Shown here: piece by piece, positions 7,216 through 15,205 of the stretch
How positions within the stretch are numbered: position 1 is the stretch's first letter
Layout of the letters: each line of letters opens with the position of its first letter
DNA from: Streptomyces antimycoticus
GTDB taxonomy: Bacteria; Actinomycetota; Actinomycetes; Streptomycetales; Streptomycetaceae
Assembly (NCBI RefSeq): GCF_005405925.1
Contig: NZ_BJHV01000001.1
Span: forward strand, 4,650,001 to 4,714,000
DNA length: 64,000 bases
Reading direction: 5' to 3'
Position numbers and translations under genes: made by a program
Notes under the pieces: model-generated
The model's database searches: none
What the model was told of the DNA's origin: nothing
The model's input: the letters and a program-made list of their open reading frames with translations, nothing else

Positions 7216-8613
7216 CTAGATCACCAGGGACAGCAGCAGGACGAAGACGAGCCCGACGACGGAGATGATCGACTCCATCACCGACCAGGTCCGCACGGTC
7301 TGCCCGACGCTCATCCCGAAGTACTCCTTGACCAGCCAGAATCCCGCGTCGTTGACATGGCTGAAGAAGAGCGACCCGGCGCCGATGGACAGCACGAGCA
7401 GCGCCACATGGGTGCTCGACATATCGGCGGCCAGCGGGGTCATCAGCCCGGCGGCCGAGATCGTGGCCACCGTCGCGGAGCCGGTGGCGAGGCGGATGGC
7501 GACCGCGATCAGCCAGGCGAGCAGCAGCGCGGAGACGTTCCAGTCCTGCGAGATGTCCATGATCATCTTGCCGACGCCGATGTCGATCAGCGTCTGCTTG
7601 AAGCCGCCGCCCGCGGCGACGATCAGCAGCATTCCGGCGATCGGGGCGAGCGAGTGCTCGACGGTGGAGGAGATCCGGTCCTTGGTGAAGCCCGCGGCCC
7701 GGCCGAGGGTGAACATGCCCACGATCACCGCTGCCAGCAGCGCGATCAGGGGAGCGCCGATGACGTCGGCGACCCGCTGGACGGTGTTCTCCGGGTCGTC
7801 CACCACGATGTCGACCAGCGCCTTGATCAGCATCAGCACGACCGGGAGCAGCACGGTGAGCACGGTGACGCCGAACCCGGGACGCCGCTCCAGCTCCTCC
7901 GACGGCCGCGTGGGCATCAGCCGGTCCGGCGGGGTGACATGCACCCAGCGGTCGGCGACGCGCGAGAAGACCGGGCCCGCGATGATGGCGGTGGGCACGG
8001 CGATGAGGACGCCGAGCGCCAGGGTGATCCCCAGGTCGGCGTGGACCGCGTCGATCGCGGCGAGCGGGCCGGGGTGCGGCGGCACCAGGCCGTGCATCAC
8101 GGACAGGCCCGCGAGCGCCGGGATGCCGATCCGCATCAGGGAGAAGTTGCCGCGCTTGGCGACCAGCAGCACCACCGGGATCATCAGCACCATGCCGACC
8201 TCGAAGAAGAGCGGCAGCCCGATGATCCCCGCGATCAGCACCATCGCCCAGGGCATCGTCCGGTTGCTCGCCTTGGCGAGGATGGTGTCGACGATCTGGT
8301 CGGCGCCCCCGGAGTCGGCGAGGAGCTTGCCGAGGATCGCGCCGAGCGCGATCAGCACGCCGACGCCCGCGACGGTCGACCCGAGGCCGGCCGAGAAGCT
8401 GGTGATGACCTTGTCGAGCGGGGCTCCCGCGACGGCGCCGAGCGCCAGTGAGCCGATCGTCAGCGACAGGAACGCGTGCAGCTTGGTCTGGGTGATGAGG
8501 AGGACGAGGACGGCTATGCCGACGAGGACGGCTATGCCGAGCTGTGCGTGACCTGCCGACGTGATCGGGTCGACGGTGTCCGCTGCCAGCATCTCGACGC
8601 TGAGTCTGGTCAC
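7216..8613 (-). CDS. gntP: GntP-family gluconate:H+ symporter
   Basis: The 465-residue integral membrane protein of the GntP family has about 12-14 hydrophobic segments. Family hallmarks include a first long helix pair (GIAVLVGIAVLVLLITQTKL), the loop segment ILAKASNRTMPWAMVLIAGIIGLPLFFEVG with conserved GLPLFFEVG, and the C-terminal SHVNDAGFWLVKEYFGMS found in nearly all gluconate permeases. It imports D-gluconate (possibly also idonate or ketogluconate) by proton symport. It lies directly downstream of gntK (20 bases) and upstream of idnO, all on the minus strand. Confidence 0.9.
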   Translation of the reverse strand: MTRLSVEMLAADTVDPITSAGHAQLGIAVLVGIAVLVLLITQTKLHAFLSLTIGSLALGAVAGAPLDKVITSFSAGLGSTVAGVGVLIALGAILGKLLADSGGADQIVDTILAKASNRTMPWAMVLIAGIIGLPLFFEVGMVLMIPVVLLVAKRGNFSLMRIGIPALAGLSVMHGLVPPHPGPLAAIDAVHADLGITLALGVLIAVPTAIIAGPVFSRVADRWVHVTPPDRLMPTRPSEELERRPGFGVTVLTVLLPVVLMLIKALVDIVVDDPENTVQRVADVIGAPLIALLAAVIVGMFTLGRAAGFTKDRISSTVEHSLAPIAGMLLIVAAGGGFKQTLIDIGVGKMIMDISQDWNVSALLLAWLIAVAIRLATGSATVATISAAGLMTPLAADMSSTHVALLVLSIGAGSLFFSHVNDAGFWLVKEYFGMSVGQTVRTWSVMESIISVVGLVFVLLLSLVI

Positions 8614-8632
8614 GGGGGTTTCCTAACCTGCG

Positions 8633-9145
8633 TTACTGGTGTTCGAGCCGCCGCAGTTCGGCGTCGGCCCGCTCGGTGATGAGCTCGGGTTCCGGGCCGA
8701 CGTCCACGGCGACGCCGTACTCGTCCGGCTGCAGCGGTTCGAGCGTGGCGAGCTGGGAGTCGAGCAGTTCCCCGGAGAAGAAGTGGCCCTTGCGCTCCTT
8801 CATCCGCTCGGCGATCAGCTCGCGGTCGCCGGTCAGATGGAGGAAGACGATGCCGGGCGCGGCGGACCGCAGCCGATCGCGGTACTTCCGCTTGAGCGCG
8901 GAGCAGCTCACCACGCCCCCGCCCTCGGCGTGGTCGTGGGCCCAGGCACCTATGGCGTCCAGCCAGGGGCGCCGGTCGTCGTCGTCCAGCGGGGTCCCGG
9001 CCGACATCTTGGCGATGTTGGCCGGTGGGTGGAAGTCGTCGGCCTCGGCATACGGGACGCCGAGCTCCTCCGCCAGCAGGGGGCCGACCGTGGTCTTGCC
9101 CGTTCCGGACACTCCCATGACCACGACAACCTGGGGGGCGTGCAT
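8633..9145 (-). CDS. gntK: Gluconokinase
   Basis: The 170-residue GntK/IdnK-type kinase phosphorylates D-gluconate to 6-phosphogluconate, feeding the pentose phosphate pathway. The P-loop is MGVSGTGKTTVGPLL close to the N-terminus. EADDFHPPANIAKMSAGTPL is the substrate-binding block diagnostic of gluconokinases, and CSALKRKYRDRLR and KGHFFSGELLDSQ follow. ATG at 9145 gives the normal N-terminus (MHAPQVVVVMGVSG); an in-frame extension to 9190 has no family similarity. It is the first gene of the operon, and its promoter region is shared with the divergent regulator. Confidence 0.92.
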   Translation of the reverse strand: MHAPQVVVVMGVSGTGKTTVGPLLAEELGVPYAEADDFHPPANIAKMSAGTPLDDDDRRPWLDAIGAWAHDHAEGGGVVSCSALKRKYRDRLRSAAPGIVFLHLTGDRELIAERMKERKGHFFSGELLDSQLATLEPLQPDEYGVAVDVGPEPELITERADAELRRLEHQ

Positions 9146-9202
9146 TGTGTGAAACCTCGCTGTCTTCTTCGACCTCGGCGCCGGGGACACTCAACCCCAC
9201 AG

Positions 9203-9213
9203 ATACGACGTAT
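9203..9213. promoter_or_regulatory. Palindrome ATACGACGTAT in the gntK/gntR intergenic region
   Basis: ATACG-A-CGTAT is an 11-base odd palindrome, 58 bases from the gntK start. Its length suits a GntR/FadR-type dimer. It is one of two candidate operators in the divergent promoter region. Confidence 0.45.
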
Positions 9214-9224
9214 TCAAGAGTCCG

Positions 9225-9238
9225 TGACTTAAAAGTCA
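9225..9238. promoter_or_regulatory. Inverted repeat TGACTT-AA-AAGTCA in the gntK/gntR intergenic region
   Basis: Six-base arms with a two-base spacer lie in an unusually A+T-rich stretch, 40 bases upstream of the gntR start. The region likely also holds promoter elements. The divergent arrangement suggests that the regulator binds here to control both itself and the gluconate operon. Confidence 0.5.
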
Positions 9239-9277
9239 TACTTATTTGGAGGGTGGGCGGCCGCGTAGGCTGAGCGC

Positions 9278-10009
9278 ATGGACGAACAGGGGCCCCAGGG
9301 CCGTGGTCAGAGGCCCAGGCCCCAAGGGCTTCACGACCGGCTCCTGGAGTCCCTCGGCCCCGCGATCACCGGGGGCGACTATCCGCCGGGCACCGTCCTG
9401 CGCACCGATGAGCTGGAGCGGCGCTACGACGTCTCGCGCACGGTCGTCCGGGAGGCGGTGCGGGTCCTGGAGTCCATGCACCTGGTGGAGTCCCGCCGCC
9501 GGGTCGGGGTGACGGTGCGCCCCACCGAGGAGTGGGACGTCTTCGACCCCCAGATCATCCGCTGGCGCCTGGCCGGCCCCGACCGCCCCCGCCAGCTCCG
9601 CTCCCTCACCGCCCTCCGCTCGGCCATCGAACCCGCCGCCGCCGCGCTGGCCGCCGAGCACGCCACGCCGGAGCAGTGCGCCGAGCTCACCGAGCACGCC
9701 CTCAACATGGTCGCCACCTCACGCGGCCAGCAGCTGCCCGCGTACCTGATCCATGACGTCGCCTTCCACCGCGTGGTGCTGCGCGCCTCGGGCAACGAGA
9801 TGTTCGCGCGCCTGGGCGACGTCGTCGCCGAGGTCCTGACCGGCCGCACCCAGCACCGCGTCATGTTCACCGACCCCGACCCGGAGGCGGTCACCCTCCA
9901 CGTCCGCGTGGCCGAAGCGGTCCGGGCGGGCGACGCGGAGGCGGCGGAGCGCTATACGCGGGAGATCACGGTGGGGGCCCTGCGAGAGCTGGACATCCTG
10001 GCGCCCTGA
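9278..10009 (+). CDS. gntR: FadR-subfamily GntR regulator, probable repressor of the gluconate operon
   Basis: The 243-residue regulator has an N-terminal winged HTH (GLHDRLLESLGPAITGGDYPPGTVL, then LERRYDVSRTVVREAVRVLESMHLVESRRRVG). A C-terminal all-helical FCD ligand domain contains the metal-binding pattern typical of FadR-type members (Asp in IHDVAFHRVVL with its His, further His in TLHVRVAEA). Such proteins usually sense a sugar acid or its phosphate. It is transcribed divergently from gntK with a 132-base gap containing two palindromes, so local control is very likely. Gluconate or 6-phosphogluconate as inducer is an inference. Confidence 0.85.
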   Translation: MDEQGPQGRGQRPRPQGLHDRLLESLGPAITGGDYPPGTVLRTDELERRYDVSRTVVREAVRVLESMHLVESRRRVGVTVRPTEEWDVFDPQIIRWRLAGPDRPRQLRSLTALRSAIEPAAAALAAEHATPEQCAELTEHALNMVATSRGQQLPAYLIHDVAFHRVVLRASGNEMFARLGDVVAEVLTGRTQHRVMFTDPDPEAVTLHVRVAEAVRAGDAEAAERYTREITVGALRELDILAP

Positions 10010-10087
10010 GGACAGCGGGGTCCGCACCCGGGAACGCCTCCGCGAACACCGGGTCTTCGACGTCCGGTTCACCTCAGCGGTCCCACC

Positions 10088-10852
10088 TCAGCGGTCCAAC
10101 GAGTCCCAGAAATCGGTGAGCACCTGGGCACCACGGCCGGGGTCCTGGGTCATCCACCAGTGGCCGAGCCCGCCCAGCGTCGCGGTCACGGCGCCGGCCC
10201 GCCGCGCCGCGCGGCACCGCTGTGCGACGGTCCCGACGAAGCGGTCCTCGGTGGCGAGCAGGGCGAGGCCCGGCCGCTGCGCCGCGCGTTCGAGGTTCCG
10301 ACCCAGCTCGGCCATCACCGGTTGGGCGGCTGATCGGTAGAGCGAGTGCGCGGCCCGCCCCATCGCCTCATCCTGGCCCACCGCGACCCGCCCGGCGACC
10401 GGCTCGCCCATGCCGAGCTCCACGAGCATCGCGACCCGCACCGCGAGGTCCGGACCGAACGGGACGGCCGGGTCCGGTCCCATGCTCTGTGGCTCCTGCT
10501 GACTCAGGGCGAACTCGTGCCACACGTAGTCCGGGTCGAACAGGCCGATCACGTCGCTGGTCCAACTGCGCACGAGATCCGGGCGGGCCATCACCGCGTT
10601 GAGGGTGTGTGCGCCGCCCCAGTCGTGCCCGACCAGGTCGACGGGTTCGGCGAAACGCTCCAATTCGTCGATGAGCCAGTCCCGGTAATCACCGACGGTC
10701 GCACCGAACCCCGTCGGCAAGGGCGCCCCGAAACCCGGCGGGGACAGGCGGATCGGGGCGGGGCGAGCGGGAGCGATGCGTTCGATCTCGGCGAGCAGCG
10801 GCTCCCAGATCTCCGGCGTCTCGGGGAAGCCGTGGACGAAAACGGTTGGCAT
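10088..10852 (-). CDS. Alpha/beta hydrolase (epoxide hydrolase / haloalkane dehalogenase-like)
   Basis: The 254-residue alpha/beta-hydrolase fold enzyme shows the oxyanion segment VFVHGFPETPEIWEPLL, the nucleophile elbow VGHDWGGAHTL with Asp as nucleophile, and the late His in GLGHWWMTQDP. An Asp nucleophile in GHDWGG points to epoxide hydrolases, haloalkane or fluoroacetate dehalogenases rather than esterases. I chose ATG 10852, which has GGAG 8 bases upstream; ATGs at 10870 and 10921 would push the start towards or into the operator at 10890-10914. It forms one arm of the redox island regulated by the paired operators. Confidence 0.75.
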   Translation of the reverse strand: MPTVFVHGFPETPEIWEPLLAEIERIAPARPAPIRLSPPGFGAPLPTGFGATVGDYRDWLIDELERFAEPVDLVGHDWGGAHTLNAVMARPDLVRSWTSDVIGLFDPDYVWHEFALSQQEPQSMGPDPAVPFGPDLAVRVAMLVELGMGEPVAGRVAVGQDEAMGRAAHSLYRSAAQPVMAELGRNLERAAQRPGLALLATEDRFVGTVAQRCRAARRAGAVTATLGGLGHWWMTQDPGRGAQVLTDFWDSLDR

Positions 10853-10889
10853 GGCGGGAACTCCGTTCATGGTGATCGCGATTCTCGAT

Positions 10890-10914
10890 CTGACCAGATG
10901 ACCAATCTGGTCAG
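10890..10914. promoter_or_regulatory. Operator A: CTGACCAGAT-5-ATCTGGTCAG inverted repeat
   Basis: Ten-base perfect arms are separated by GACCA. An almost identical site (spacer GACTA) lies at 11661-11685. Six bases downstream on the plus strand is a TACTCT -10-like hexamer at the same spacing as in the second site. The size suits a TetR dimer; the TetR gene at 13021 is the obvious candidate. Confidence 0.7.
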
Positions 10915-10976
10915 TGACCATACTCTGGGTGTGGAGCCGCTACGCGACCAGTGCGAGATGTTCGGCCCTTCGGTGG

Positions 10977-11642
10977 TCACGCTCCAAGGAAGCTCACCGT
11001 TTCCGCCATGTCCGCCCGCCCGGTGCGCGGCCGCGGCACGCCTTCCTTCTCGAATCCCATCGATACACCGCAGAACAGTTCGAGCCCGTCATCGGCTCCG
11101 ACTGCCTGACTGACGGTCTTGTGATACATCGACCAGAACGCCTGGGGGCAGCTGTGCAGCCCTTCCGCCCTCAGCAGCAGCATGACCGTCTGCACGTACA
11201 TCCCCGCGTCCGCCCACTGTCCGGGCCCCATCGTCCGGTCGAGGTAGCAGAACAGCACAACCGGCGCCCCGAACGCCTCCGCGTTCAAGGCGGCGAGCTT
11301 CATGTTCCTTTCGGGGTCGTCACGCTCGACTCCCATCGCTTCGTGCCGCTGGGCGGCCGCAGCGGAAAAACGGTCCAGATACGGCGAGACCAGTTCGGCC
11401 GGGTACATCGGATACTCCCGCTCATCACCCGGATCTCCCGCCAGGGCCCTGGCCGTCGCGCGCGTCTTCAGTTCGGCCAAGGGCTCGCCGGCCAGGACAT
11501 ACGCACGCCATGGCTGGAGGTTCCCACTCGACGGAGCCCGCGTGGCCGCGACCAGCACTCGTTCGAGTACCTCCTTGCGCACCGGCTGATCGCTGAACGC
11601 CCGCACGGCCTGGCGACTGTTCACGGCTTCATACACATCCAC
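10977..11642 (-). CDS. Nitroreductase-family FMN oxidoreductase
   Basis: The 221-residue member of the FMN-dependent nitroreductase family likely reduces nitroaromatics, quinones or enones with NAD(P)H. The N-terminal FMN phosphate-binding motif is readable as SRQAVRAFSDQPV, followed by ATRAPSSGNLQPWRAYV and the C-terminal GVSMGFEKEG. The start is GTG at 11642, with a purine-rich GAGGAAGGG upstream. The gene is bounded on both sides by copies of the same operator, and converges on nothing to its right but reads away from site B. This suggests co-regulation with the FAD monooxygenase. Confidence 0.82.
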   Translation of the reverse strand: MDVYEAVNSRQAVRAFSDQPVRKEVLERVLVAATRAPSSGNLQPWRAYVLAGEPLAELKTRATARALAGDPGDEREYPMYPAELVSPYLDRFSAAAAQRHEAMGVERDDPERNMKLAALNAEAFGAPVVLFCYLDRTMGPGQWADAGMYVQTVMLLLRAEGLHSCPQAFWSMYHKTVSQAVGADDGLELFCGVSMGFEKEGVPRPRTGRADMAETVSFLGA

Positions 11643-11660
11643 GTTCTCGCCCTTCCTCGA

Positions 11661-11685
11661 CTGACCAGATGACTAATCTGGTCAG
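11661..11685. promoter_or_regulatory. Operator B: CTGACCAGAT-5-ATCTGGTCAG inverted repeat
   Basis: This is the second copy of the 10-5-10 inverted repeat, centred between the divergent nitroreductase and FAD-monooxygenase genes. A TACTGT -10-like element follows at 11692-11697, so transcription would start very close to the ATG at 11705. A bound regulator would cover the -35 region. Confidence 0.72.
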
Positions 11686-11704
11686 TGAGTCTACTGTGGG
11701 GGCC

Positions 11705-12925
11705 ATGAAGACGAACATCACCCCGCGACAGCGGGCTCTCGTAGTCGGACTCGGCGTCAGCGGAACCGCCTCGGCGCTGCGGCTGCACAAGGCAGGCTGG
11801 GACGTTGTCGTCCTGGAGAAAGCAGCCGAACGCCGCCGCGGCGGGTACTTCCTCACGCTCTTCGGCACCGGGATCACCGCGGCGGAGCGCCTGGGCATCG
11901 AGGTGCCGGACCGCTTCTCGGCGGACATCGCCTACTACAACGTCGATCGCGCGGGCCGGCGACGGCGCGGCATGGGCTTCGCCGAGGCCGTACCCGGCCA
12001 GTCACGACCGGTCGTGCGCGGCGACGTCGAGCAGGCAGCGTTCGACGCCCTGCCCGAGAGCGTGGAGATCCGGTACGCGTCCATTCCGGTCGCGCTGCGC
12101 CAAGACGCGGACAGCGTGCAGGTTGACATCGAGGACCGGGCCGCCGGGACGGTGGCCACCGAACGGTTCGACCTCGTGGTCGGGGCCGACGGCCTGCGCT
12201 CGGCCGTGCGCCGGCTGGCGTTCGGGTCCGACGAAGGCCGTATTCACCGTCTCGGCTACATGCTCGCGGCGTGCGGCCTGCCCGGCCCGGTCCCCGGTTT
12301 CCGGGGTACGGACGGCATCATCATGTCCGAGCTGGGCCGGTCGGCATGGGTGTTCGCCTTCGCCGACCGGCCACCGACGGCGCTGTTCAACTACCGGACC
12401 AACGATGTGGACGGCGAGTTCACCCGGCCCGCCATCGACTCGCTGCGGGCGGTGTTCGGACCGGAGCCCACGGGCACGACGCTCGGCTGGCTGCTCGATC
12501 AGTTCGAGCAGGCACCGGACCACCTGTTCGACACCGCCGAGCAGGTGCGGCTCGACACGTGGCACCAGGGCAGGGTGGTGCTCGTCGGCGACTCGGCGTG
12601 GTGCCTGACCCTCTACTCCGGGATGGGGGCCTCCAGCGGCCTGGCCGGGGCCGACATGCTGGGCACGATGCTGGAGCGGAATCCCGGAGACGTGCCACGG
12701 GCGCTGCGGGCCTGGGAGGCGAAACTCCGCCCCTTCATCGAGTTCCACCAGGACAGCGGCATGCTCATGCGTAAGCTCTTCGTCCCGGCCGACCGCACCG
12801 AGTACCGGATCCGGTCCGTCTTCGACCACGTGGTGGGGACGACGCTCGGCAGGACGCTCCTCTCGCAGGCCGAGCACCACAGCAAGGCTTCCCGGATGAA
12901 GACGGTCGACATCGCCCTGGCGTGA
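11705..12925 (+). CDS. FAD-dependent monooxygenase (aromatic hydroxylase / TetX-like)
   Basis: The 406-residue group A flavoprotein monooxygenase has the Rossmann dinucleotide motif VVGLGVSGTASALRLHKAG near the N-terminus. The Asp-Gly motif with FAD/NADPH contacts is LVVGADGLRSAVRR, and the FAD ribityl motif is VLVGDSAWCLTLYSGMGASSGLAGA. These enzymes hydroxylate aromatic or polyketide substrates, and some inactivate antibiotics. The ATG at 11705 fits; an earlier in-frame GTG would start inside the operator. The next gene, 95 bases on, encodes a TetR regulator. Substrate unknown. Confidence 0.82.
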   Translation: MKTNITPRQRALVVGLGVSGTASALRLHKAGWDVVVLEKAAERRRGGYFLTLFGTGITAAERLGIEVPDRFSADIAYYNVDRAGRRRRGMGFAEAVPGQSRPVVRGDVEQAAFDALPESVEIRYASIPVALRQDADSVQVDIEDRAAGTVATERFDLVVGADGLRSAVRRLAFGSDEGRIHRLGYMLAACGLPGPVPGFRGTDGIIMSELGRSAWVFAFADRPPTALFNYRTNDVDGEFTRPAIDSLRAVFGPEPTGTTLGWLLDQFEQAPDHLFDTAEQVRLDTWHQGRVVLVGDSAWCLTLYSGMGASSGLAGADMLGTMLERNPGDVPRALRAWEAKLRPFIEFHQDSGMLMRKLFVPADRTEYRIRSVFDHVVGTTLGRTLLSQAEHHSKASRMKTVDIALA

Positions 12926-13020
12926 CCCGGCCTCGGGACCCCGCCGCACGGCGGACACACCACCTCCGTGAACCCCCGTGACATCATGACGCCGAAGAGC
13001 GAACGGGAGGAACCACGACG

Positions 13021-13740
13021 GTGAGCCGGCTGATCGAACACGACTCCGTCAAGGCAGCCAGAATCCTCGACAGCGCCCGCGAACTGGTCCTCGAACACGG
13101 CGTCCGCAAGGTGACCATCGCCGAGATCGCCGCTGCCGCGGGCGTGGGCAAGGGCACGGTCTATCTGTACTGGGAGACCAAAGAAGACCTGTTCGTGGGG
13201 CTGGTCGCGCGCGAAGTACTGGCCTGGATCGAGACGATCAACAACCAGATCGCCCAGGACCCGTGGTCCATCCTGCCCCGTCGTCTCGCTCCGCTGCTCA
13301 TCCGCACGACACTGGGCAACCCGTGGCTGCGGTGGCTCCGGAGCGACGACAGCGCCCTGCGGCAGTTGCTCCGCCGCCCCGCCGACCAAGAGCGCTTCGC
13401 CGAGGCCAGCACGGGCGCGATGGGCAACACGGTCATAACGATCCTGCGCGACCACGGGATCGTGCGCGACGACCTCCCGCTGTCCAGGCAGATGTACGCC
13501 CTGCACGCCGTGCTGGTCGGCTTCAGCACCGTCATGAACGACACCGATGTCGCAGGCTCGCTCAGCATCGACGAGCCCGAAACCGCCCTCGCCGACACCG
13601 TCCACCTGCTGCTCGAACGGCCTCGCGACCCCGCCGCGCGCGATGTCGCCAAGGCCGCGGAAGCGGTGCGGGCCCGGTTCACCGAGATTCACGACAACCT
13701 CCTGGGACTCGTCGCGGCGGGCGCCGCCGGAACCAGATGA
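13021..13740 (+). CDS. TetR/AcrR-family regulator, candidate regulator of the redox island
   Basis: The 239-residue TetR protein has an N-terminal HTH at residues 12-55 (ILDSARELVLEHGVRKVTIAEIAAAAGVGKGTVYLYWETKEDLFVG), with the canonical GKGTVYLYW recognition-helix end. An all-alpha ligand and dimer domain to the C-terminus follows. The start is GTG 13021 with GGGAGGA about 9 bases upstream. It follows the FAD monooxygenase and is the only HTH repressor within the island, making it the likely owner of the two CTGACCAGAT operators. That assignment is inference; TetR ligands here would probably be aromatic or hydrophobic. Confidence 0.85.
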   Translation: MSRLIEHDSVKAARILDSARELVLEHGVRKVTIAEIAAAAGVGKGTVYLYWETKEDLFVGLVAREVLAWIETINNQIAQDPWSILPRRLAPLLIRTTLGNPWLRWLRSDDSALRQLLRRPADQERFAEASTGAMGNTVITILRDHGIVRDDLPLSRQMYALHAVLVGFSTVMNDTDVAGSLSIDEPETALADTVHLLLERPRDPAARDVAKAAEAVRARFTEIHDNLLGLVAAGAAGTR

Positions 13741-13839
13741 CCCGCGTCCTCGAGGCCGTGCCGTTCAGCCGCGGATCAGCCGACGCGGCGTAGGACCAGG
13801 CCGCGCCCGATGTGCGCTACGTCTCACCCGTGGGCCGTT

Positions 13840-13861
13840 ACACCAGATACGCCGCTGGTGT
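13840..13861. promoter_or_regulatory. Inverted repeat ACACCAG-8-CTGGTGT upstream of the flavoprotein gene
   Basis: Seven-base perfect arms are separated by ATACGCCG, 35 bases before the ATG of the NDH-2-like gene. It could be a regulator site or a small hairpin in the leader. It is not identical to operators A/B, although both contain CTGG/CCAG arms. Confidence 0.4.
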
Positions 13862-13895
13862 CTCAAGGCCGAGTCCATAACGCGAGGGAGACATC

Positions 13896-15095
13896 ATGAA
13901 CGGGAACGTCGAGGTGGTCGTGATCGGCGGCGGGTACGGGGGCGTGACGGCGGCCAACAGCCTGGCTCGGCGCGATGGCGTGTCGGTGACCGTGGTCAAT
14001 CCGCGTCCCCACTTCGTCTCGCGGATCCGCCTGCACCAGCTTGTGACCGGCTCCGATGACGCGGTCGAGGACTTCGGTGAGGTTCTGGGCGGGAAGGTCC
14101 GGCTGGTGGTCGACACCGCGACCCGGATCGACGCCGCCGAGCGCCAGGTGTCGCTGGCGGGCGGTGGCACGGTCTCCTACGACTATCTCGTCTACGCGGT
14201 GGGCAGCGGCGCCGCCGATCCCGGCGTGCCCGGAGCGGCGGAGTTCGCTCATTGGGTGTCGGACCTCGAGGGGGCGGAACGACTGCGGTCGGCGCTGGCC
14301 GCGGCGCCGGCGTCGGCTCCGGTGACCGTGGTCGGGGCCGGCCCGACCGGTCTGGAGACCGCCGCCGAGCTGGCGGAAGTGGGCCGCAAGGTCACCCTGG
14401 TCTGCGGCGGCGTGCTCGGCCCCAGCCTGCATGCCCGGGTCCGCCGCCCGGTCGCCCGCCGGCTCGCCAAGCTGGGTGTGACCGTCATCGAAGGTCCCCG
14501 TGCGCAGGTGGCGGAAGTGACGAGCGACGCCGTGCGGCTCGACGACGGCCGCGAGCTGCCCAGCGCGGTGACCATCTGGACCGCGGGATTCCGCATCCCG
14601 GACCTGGCCGCCCGCAGCGGGCTGCGCACCGACGCCGAAGGCCGTCTGGTCACCGACGCTACGCTGACCAGTGTGGACGACGTGCGCATCGTCGCCGCCG
14701 GGGACGCGGCGGTGATGACGGACCGGCCGTTCCGGATGAGCTGTCAGGCCGCCGTGCAGCTCGGCCCGGCGGCCGCCACCACGGTCCTGCGCCGGATCGC
14801 GGGGAAGACACCCGCTCCCGTCCGGATGTTCTTCGCCGGGCAGTGCCTCAGCCTCGGCCGAAACGAGGGCGTCACCCAGTTCTCCTACCCGAACGACAAG
14901 GTGAACGCGCTCCGCATCAGCGGGCGGACCGGTGCCGGAGTCAAGGAGATCGCCTGCCGGTTCACCCTCAACAAGTTGGTGTCCGGGGCCCGCAAGGCCA
15001 GTTCCCGCGCATCCCACGGCGACGACACCCACCGCCTGGAAACGCCCCGGCCGGAACACCGCACGACGCCGTCCGACACGCGAGGCGCGGCCTGA
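13896..15095 (+). CDS. NDH-2-like FAD/NAD(P)-dependent oxidoreductase
   Basis: The 399-residue protein belongs to the pyridine-nucleotide-disulfide oxidoreductase superfamily, close to type II NADH dehydrogenases. The first Rossmann motif is VVVIGGGYGGVTAANSLAR (FAD). The second is VTVVGAGPTGLETAAELAEVG (NADH). The FAD-binding Asp motif is VRIVAAGDAAVM. No redox-active CxxxxC pair is seen, consistent with NDH-2 rather than disulfide reductases. RBS GAGGGAG lies 7 bases before ATG. It directly precedes an ECF41 sigma gene (110 bases). Oxidoreductases are one of the gene types known to accompany ECF41 sigmas, so it is a probable target or partner. Confidence 0.8.
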   Translation: MNGNVEVVVIGGGYGGVTAANSLARRDGVSVTVVNPRPHFVSRIRLHQLVTGSDDAVEDFGEVLGGKVRLVVDTATRIDAAERQVSLAGGGTVSYDYLVYAVGSGAADPGVPGAAEFAHWVSDLEGAERLRSALAAAPASAPVTVVGAGPTGLETAAELAEVGRKVTLVCGGVLGPSLHARVRRPVARRLAKLGVTVIEGPRAQVAEVTSDAVRLDDGRELPSAVTIWTAGFRIPDLAARSGLRTDAEGRLVTDATLTSVDDVRIVAAGDAAVMTDRPFRMSCQAAVQLGPAAATTVLRRIAGKTPAPVRMFFAGQCLSLGRNEGVTQFSYPNDKVNALRISGRTGAGVKEIACRFTLNKLVSGARKASSRASHGDDTHRLETPRPEHRTTPSDTRGAA

Positions 15096-15205
15096 CCGCC
15101 ACGTTCCCTTCCTGGGCCGGACCGACCGGCCCGGCCCGAGAAGGACCGAGCCGGACTGACAAGCCGGCACCTGGGGCCGACCACGAGAGAGTGAAAGCGC
15201 ACGAC

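Noticed and set aside
10929..11113. A short plus-strand frame beginning VEPLRDQCEMFGPS after operator A
   Set aside because: Overlaps the nitroreductase 3' end, shows no family similarity and no RBS. Kept only as possible trace of a lost gene.
14252..15205. A long upstream extension of the ECF41 sigma frame
   Set aside because: It runs out of frame through the flavoprotein gene; the sigma family starts at about 15206 with normal region 2.
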